A stretch of DNA of 51,898 nt from Spirogloea muscicola. Taxonomy: Eukaryota; Streptophyta; Zygnematophyceae; Spirogloeales; Spirogloeaceae. Position numbers and translations under genes: made by a program. This document shows, one piece after another, positions 46,869 to 51,898 of this stretch. A model generated the notes under the pieces. That model searched no databases, had not been told where the DNA came from, and saw only the letters and a program-made list of their open reading frames with translations. Every line of letters starts with the position of its first letter. The stretch's first letter is position 1. Location: the NCBI GenBank assembly GCA_009602725.1, contig WELB01000063.1, positions 386,902 through 438,799 on the forward strand, read 5' to 3'.

Positions 46869-47029
46869 CGCATGGCCCGCCGCGCCGCGCGCCGCGGATC
46901 GCGGCGGGGGGCGCGGCGGGGGGCTCGTCAATCCGGACCAGGGCTGACTGGCGGCCGACGTGGGCGCCGACGTCGACGTTTCGTTCGGCCAGACCGGCGC
47001 CCGTCGGCTGGCCGGTCACAGCCGCCGGC
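46869..47029. other. GC-rich stretch right of the adapter junction
   Basis: No homology to the expected upstream part of GH31 exon 1 is found in any frame. The sequence is GC-rich and unassigned, ending where retrotransposon 3' sequence begins. Its link to the left side is unproven because of the adapter. Confidence 0.4.
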
Positions 47030-47344
47030 ACTTCGCTTCTTGGTGCCTTCCGGCCCTTCGGACCTCATTCACTCTTTCTGGGCTGGCCTCTCCCAGTCTA
47101 CCATATGCGGCTATCCATGTCTCAGCGGTCCATTGGCCCCGCCTTGCACCCCGCGTTCTGGCCGGACTATCGCTGCTCTCTCTCTCTCTGGTGCATCTGC
47201 GTGCTGGCCGTGCTCTCGCTGCGGCCTCCGGCTTTCGTCAGGGGGATAATTTACCGGCAGCTAGTCTGTCGGATGTGAGGCTCCTCACTCGTGACTACGA
47301 AGTGGTCCATCCTCCCCCGTTCTGCCATAGCCTCTTCAGGCCCC

Positions 47345-47730
47345 GCAGTCGCTGCTTAGCTCGTAGTTTGGGCCCTTCGAACCTTGTCAATTCTTTTCGG
47401 GCTGGCTTCTCACAGCCCTTGCCCCCATTGGGAGAGCCACTTCTTCTGGTGGGTTGGCACCTCAGTATAGCTTGTCTGATATGCATGTGCTCACTCGGGG
47501 ATATTTAGTGTCCCCCTTAGCCAGCTCATTACCAAGTTAAGTTAACGGGACATTTGTAAGGCTAGAATTGGCCTCCCTTTCAATTTCATGCGTACCGCGC
47601 GCCTTCTCTCTGCAGCCTCTGGCTTTCGGCAGAAGTGGTTCTCCCAATGGGGGCAAGGGCTGTGAGAAGCCAGCCCGAAAAGAATTAACAAGGTTCGAAG
47701 GGGCCAAACTACGAGCTAAGCAGCGACTGC
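47345..47730. repeat. 99-bp inverted repeat flanking a retrotransposon tail
   Basis: Arm 1 (47345-47443) and arm 2 (47632-47730) are reverse complements with only a few mismatches. Both contain the 3' UTR hairpin, and both translate to the same peptide, SGSPNGGKGCEKPARKE, from opposite strands. The ~188-base spacer consists mostly of the tail repeat also found at 7178-7334. Confidence 0.85.
47448..47610 (+). repeat. Retrotransposon 3' tail, copy 2 of the ~157-bp repeat
   Basis: Near-identical to 7178-7334, including agcttgtctgatatgcatgt and gtgctcactcggggatat. It sits as the spacer between the two arms of the inverted repeat, without its upstream coding region. Confidence 0.85.
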
Positions 47731-48960
47731 AGGGCTTTCGGCAGGGCTCTTGGGTCCCAGTGGCTCGACCTGCTGGCCAGGCTTGCGCGGCGCCCTGTGT
47801 CCCGCAGGCTAGGTGAGCAGGCTGCCTTCAACGCCGCTGGCTCTTTGGCCCAGGTCTACCGCATGCGGCTGTCCATCTCTCTTCAGCCGTCCATGGCCCA
47901 CGCCTTGCACCTGCGTGCTGGCCGTGCTCTCGCTGCAGCCTCTGGCTTTCGTCAGGGGAATTGTTTTCCGGCAGCTAGTCTGTCGGACTTGTGGCTCCTC
48001 ACTCGTGCTTACTGGGAGGTTCATCCTGCCCCAGTTCTGAGCTAGCGCTTATGACCCCTTCGTAGTTTGGCCCCTTCGACCCTTGTCAATCCTTTTCCGG
48101 GCTGGCTTATCACAGCCCTTGCCTCCATCGGGAGAGCTACTTTCTCTTGTGTGCTGGTCTCTCACAGCTATCGCGTTACAGTAGAGGCGTGCAGGCCGCG
48201 CCTTGGTTGCTGCCTCCGAGTTCCGTCAGGGCGACGCTTTTCCGCCCTCTAGTTTCTCTGACTTGCACTTACTGACTAGAGGTTATTGAGTGCCCACCTG
48301 CTGACGTCTTGGAGACTGGTATCCTGCTTTTTGCGCATTCCGGCCATTTCAGACCTTGTCCATTCCTTTGGGCTGGCCTCTCACAGCCATTGCGGTCAAT
48401 TTGGAAGAGCTATTTTCCTTTCACTGAGGAGCTATCTCTTTGCTGTTTCTTTCCTGGAGGCTCGGTGCCTTCCGGTCGTGTGTCCTGCTACCGCATGCGG
48501 TTATTTATGTCCCTACAGGGGTCCCAAGCGCTTGCTTTGCACCGCCGAGCCGGTCGCGCCCTTGCAGCAGCCTCTGGCTTGCACAGCGGGGTTGCTCTTC
48601 CTCCCCTCAGCTCATCTGACTTCCTACTGCTGACACGGGGGACTAAGAGCGCCCTGTCTGCCTCAGAACGGGTCTCCATTATGAACACCTGTATGCATCT
48701 GGCTGGCCTTTTACAGCCGCTCTTCTAATATCAGCACCCGCATTCTCTTCTTTGCAGCAGCTACTTCATTGCTGTCAGCCACCCCGTCCTTTCTGCAAGT
48801 TACTCTGACGTGCAGCTGCTGACTAGGAATGTTGAGCACCCATTCGTCGTAGCCAACTTGCGTAGATGTGTGCCTCTGCAGCGCTTTCCGGCCCCTTCGG
48901 ACCTTGTCGAGTCAATCTTGGGCTGGCCTTTTACAGCCATCGCCAGCTTTTGGAATAGGT

Positions 48961-49060
48961 TTTTCCCCCTTCCGTGCTGAGAAGCAGCTCAACGGAAGGG
49001 GGCAAGGGCTGTGAAAAGCTAGCCCACAAAAGAAGAAAGAAGAAAGGAAAATACAATACA
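48961..49060 (-). mobile_element. Retrotransposon 3' UTR fragment (minus strand)
   Basis: Contains gggcaagggctgtgaaaagc and tagcccacaaaaga, the minus-strand form of the family hairpin, directly abutting a plus-strand fragment. Together they form another head-to-head junction within the cluster. Confidence 0.6.
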
Positions 49061-49879
49061 AAACAACAAACAAGGAGGTCCGAAAACTCTCTTGCTGAAG
49101 TAAGTACAGCAGAGGCCGGTACGTCAAGCAATCAGTGGAAAGTGACGATATGTCCAGTGACCTTCCCAGTACGTTGGAAGCAGCACCATGGCGATGAAGC
49201 AGCAATTGTGCTGATGTAGCAGTGATAGCCTGCACAGGGTGCAAGAATCATACCTTCTCCAAGAGGACAAGCGTTCTGGGCTCCCACAGTTGTGACTCGA
49301 GATGTTTTGACTAGCAGTTCAGTAAGAGACGACGCGTTAACTGCACATAAAGTACAGCTCATGTCCTTGTTCGTGTAGTGTGAAAGGCTGCAATGTTCGT
49401 GTAGTGTAAAGGGCTGCAATAAGGTCTGTTCAGGCTAAGCACATCAGTGAGGGGCGACATCTGAATGCTGCAGTTTTCTCTCCTTCCCATGACATGGAAA
49501 GTATGTGGATCCACAATCAGGTGCGTAGATGGAGTTGCATTCGGCTTGCCATCAGGCACGGAAAGAATGGGGCAAAACTGTAAGGTGCTTTCGACCTCTG
49601 CTAATGTCTGGACGCACCAACCAATTGGCAAGGTCATCCACCGTGCAAGCATGAGAAAGTGGCGAGGACGGTAGTCGCACTACTAACCTACGTGACTTGC
49701 AGGGGACGGGCAACGTTGCGGCCTTGGAGACATAGATGCAAACCCCTGCTCAATGTCAAGTGGGCCCGCAGCCCGCGGGAAAACCCACTTGACCGTGGGC
49801 AGGCAGACTCGAGTCGAGTGCAGTATAAGTAATACATGCCCCTGTTACTACTTCACAGTCTCTAAGTCTGCTGCTGGGT
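49061..49879. other. Intergenic stretch, no gene recognised
   Basis: Separates the retrotransposon cluster from the beta-helix gene's stop codon and probably contains that gene's 3' UTR. Short open frames (for example 49359-49652, minus) show no conserved features. Confidence 0.4.
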
Positions 49880-51844
49880 CTACTGGGCAGCCTGCCAGAA
49901 TGAGTTGTAGTACGCGGAGTCATCCACCACTTGTGGCCCGACCTGGCTTCGTGGGCAGTTCTTGAAATTTGGCAGGTCTGTGAGTATCGGCGAGCCTGCC
50001 TGCACTCCAAAGTCCTGGTTCGCAGCATCAATGAATTGGAGATCTGTTTGCGTTGCATCCGTGCCATTGTACACCTGAAGGAGCTCCGAGAGACCAGCAT
50101 CAGTATACCTCAATGCGTGAGCTCTCAACACAAGGTGTGCGGCATGCAGCGTCTCTCAAATGAGTGATGTGTACGTTTCATAAAATCACTGCTGCTTGTG
50201 ATGCGCATAATCTAGAGCTGGGTAAGAAAGTATCAATGTCAGTATCAGGACACATTAGCAGAGTCAGTGTCGCGCGTAAGAGCATACCAGTTGACCAATC
50301 GAGTTGAAGTTTGGCACGTTGGTCAGATTGGAGCACTGAGTGAACTGTGGCGTCTTCTGGTACTTGGGTGGCGGAGCAACGAGAATGACCTGTACGTCGT
50401 TCTTGGTCGGCATGCCACTGCACTTGCCCGTCACGTCTGCGGTCGCATTCGTCTGCTCCGGCGGGTTGCAGTCGAAGCCGTCCACGGTGGTGCGATCGCA
50501 CCAGCCGTCGAGGAAGGGCGCGGCGGCCAATACGTCGGCGTTGGTGGCCCACAGCGTCTGCCACCGGTAGTCCCAGTAGTCGCCCGGGTCCTTGAAGCAG
50601 TTGTTGTCGAAGTAGTTCTGGCATGAGATCCAGGCCGACAAGCCGCCCCGAATCTCCACCATGAGAACCGATGAGATGGAGTTGAAGTGGCCCGTGTTCA
50701 ACTTGATGCCCGCGACCGGCTGGATGCAGACACCGCCCTCGATGAGTGTATCGGATGAGGCATAGTCGAGGTAGTAGCATGCATTGGCCTGATCGATGTA
50801 GTTGCACGACAGCGTGTTGCCGGGGTTGTCCCAGTGAGTGTCAAAGTAAATTCCTCCAGTATCACCAGTGAGCTGCTTTGACAGCCCTGCAGCCAAGATG
50901 GAGTGTGCAGGCAGTGAGACATGAGACATTTCATATTTATGGTTGTATATAGTAAGACGACTTAATATGGAAATTGACAACCTCAAAACGATCTCATGCA
51001 TTCATTAGCTATGAACTGATGTAATTCTAGTGCTCTGAATATCTCGGTTACTGTGTGGAGCGAGCTGGCCATGGACGCCCAGCCATGTCCTTTAGAGTTG
51101 TAACGAAGAAAGCAAGAGTGTATGGTACATGAAATCCTCAACGATTATTGTCTTCGCTACTTGCTGCAAGGAGTGCATCATTTTACCGGCATGAATGTAG
51201 TTATTGTTTGCTGTATTCCACATGCAGTCACCAACATTGTGTACGCCCTGGCCAAATTGCAACGATGTCCACCGATAGTCGCGGATGATGTTGTTTGACA
51301 CGGTAACGCCAATGGCCCCGTTTGTCAGGGCCACGCCGATAAAGCCGCCTGCATTGAAGGTGGAACGATGGCCGATTAGCTGTCACGCTGGAAGGCAATT
51401 CACATCCTTACATGAAGAACGTGTGCTTCCTCAAATGTTACCCAGTATTGCAGTAATGGTCCATAATCGTTGGCTCTACTTCTGGCAGCTTAAGGTGCCG
51501 TCCTCTCTTTTAGAGTATTGTCACATTGTGACGTGCGCCCAAGTGGCACTGATCTCTCCGCATCACGTATTTCCAAAAGTCGTTCCTCATGTTGTGGTCA
51601 GTACCTGTGATGTAGTTGTTGGACACTACATTGTTAGACTTGATGGCCTGCATGCCATCCCCAACGTTCTGGAACCGCACATTGGCGTAGTCGGCGAGTG
51701 GGGTGTACATGACCATGCTGTCGACCAATGTGTTGTTGCTCTGGACAATGTCCACGCGGCCGTGTGTCGTGCCCTTGGCTAGCTGGATGTAGGTGGACAG
51801 CAAAACGTATACCGCGGGGCAACCATAGGAGTTCGGCTTGAGGC
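49880..51844 (-). CDS. Right-handed parallel beta-helix repeat protein, 5' end outside window
   Basis: Minus-strand exons, 5' to 3': 51844-51605, 51348-51187, 50886-50288, 50074-49880. The first exon starts at an acceptor with a split Gly codon, so more exons lie beyond the window. Beta-helix (PbH1-type) turns are visible as SNNTLVDS, VSNNYITG, VSNNIIRD, NNNYIHAG and LSCNYIDQA, each with Asn ladders. Such folds occur in pectate-lyase-like and other polysaccharide-active or adhesive secreted proteins. The C-terminal ~150 residues leave the repeat pattern and are Cys/Trp-rich (WISCQNYFDNNCFKDPGDYW, CDRTTVDGFDCNPPE), ending FWQAAQ. No catalytic residues can be assigned. Secretion is plausible but the N-terminus is not available. 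Function unknown. Confidence 0.8.
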
Positions 51845-51898
51845 CTGGCATTGAAAGGGCCCAGGTCCATCTGAGCAGATTTAGTGTGGTGGGGGGGG

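Larger units (their letters stand above)
47030..48960 (+). mobile_element. Array of retrotransposon 3' ends (plus strand)
   Basis: Series of 5'-truncated copies. Coding modules are at about 47185-47290 (HLRAGRALAAASGFRQGD, SLSDVRLLTRDY), 47750-48030 (the best preserved: SQWLDLLARLARRP, FNAAGSLAQVYRMRLSIS, MAHALHLRAGRALAAASGF, SLSDLWLLTRAY), 48185-48290 and 48455-48650 (LLLTRG). Hairpin-bearing 3' UTRs start near 47080, 47399, 48099, 48370 and 48920. A minus-strand piece at 47632-47730 mirrors 47345-47443. A tail copy at 47448-47610 matches the end of copy 1. None is intact. Confidence 0.75.

Noticed and set aside
46125-47249. 374-codon plus-strand frame over the 5' part of GH31 copy C
   Set aside because: It is antisense to conserved exon 2 and crosses the adapter remnant. 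Arg/Ala composition is typical of a GC-rich shadow.

Overview
The window looks like nuclear DNA of a photosynthetic green-lineage eukaryote, probably a green alga. The genes are rich in short introns with GT-AG borders and one GC-AG border. A run of plant-type TTTAGGG telomere repeats sits in an intron. The gene set is plant-like: isoprenylcysteine methylesterase, a cytosolic heteroglycan-glucosidase-type GH31 enzyme, and the phylloquinone prenyltransferase MenA/ABC4. GC-rich triplet runs and decayed non-LTR retrotransposons fill the spaces between genes. I cannot name the species. The window is a draft assembly: it has a 631-N gap, two isolated Ns, and one Illumina adapter remnant that breaks a gene.

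Layout, left to right. 391-498 is a possible last exon of an upstream gene. 657-4934 (+) is an isoprenylcysteine alpha-carbonyl methylesterase in 11 exons. 5946-7337 (+) is the 3' half of a non-LTR retrotransposon. 7845-9060 (-) is a cluster of 5'-truncated copies of the same family. 9720-14565 (+) is a sulfoquinovosidase-like GH31 enzyme (copy A, 10 exons). 15330-20450 is a mixed-strand graveyard of the same retrotransposon family, with a longer copy at 17946-19070 (-). 21265-29477 (+) is a 23-exon ortholog of plant heteroglycan glucosidase 1 (GH31); its fifth exon has a second, same-length, same-phase version in the next intron. 30363-32799 (-) is a two-RRM RNA-binding protein. After a GA microsatellite and the gap comes MenA (+, ending at 39002). 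40663-46847 (-) is the second sulfoquinovosidase-like GH31 gene (copy C, at least 14 exons), cut in its first exon by adapter sequence. 47030-49060 is another retrotransposon 3'-end array containing a 99-bp inverted repeat. 49880-51844 (-) is the 3' part of a parallel beta-helix protein that runs off the window.

Three GH31 genes lie within 37 kb. The two sulfoquinovosidase-like copies point toward each other from the two sides of the HGL1, RRM and MenA genes. Both keep the catalytic aspartates but carry glutamine where the bacterial enzyme has its sulfonate-binding arginine. All exon coordinates come from hand translation with reading-phase checks across every junction; summed exon lengths are multiples of three for every complete gene model.
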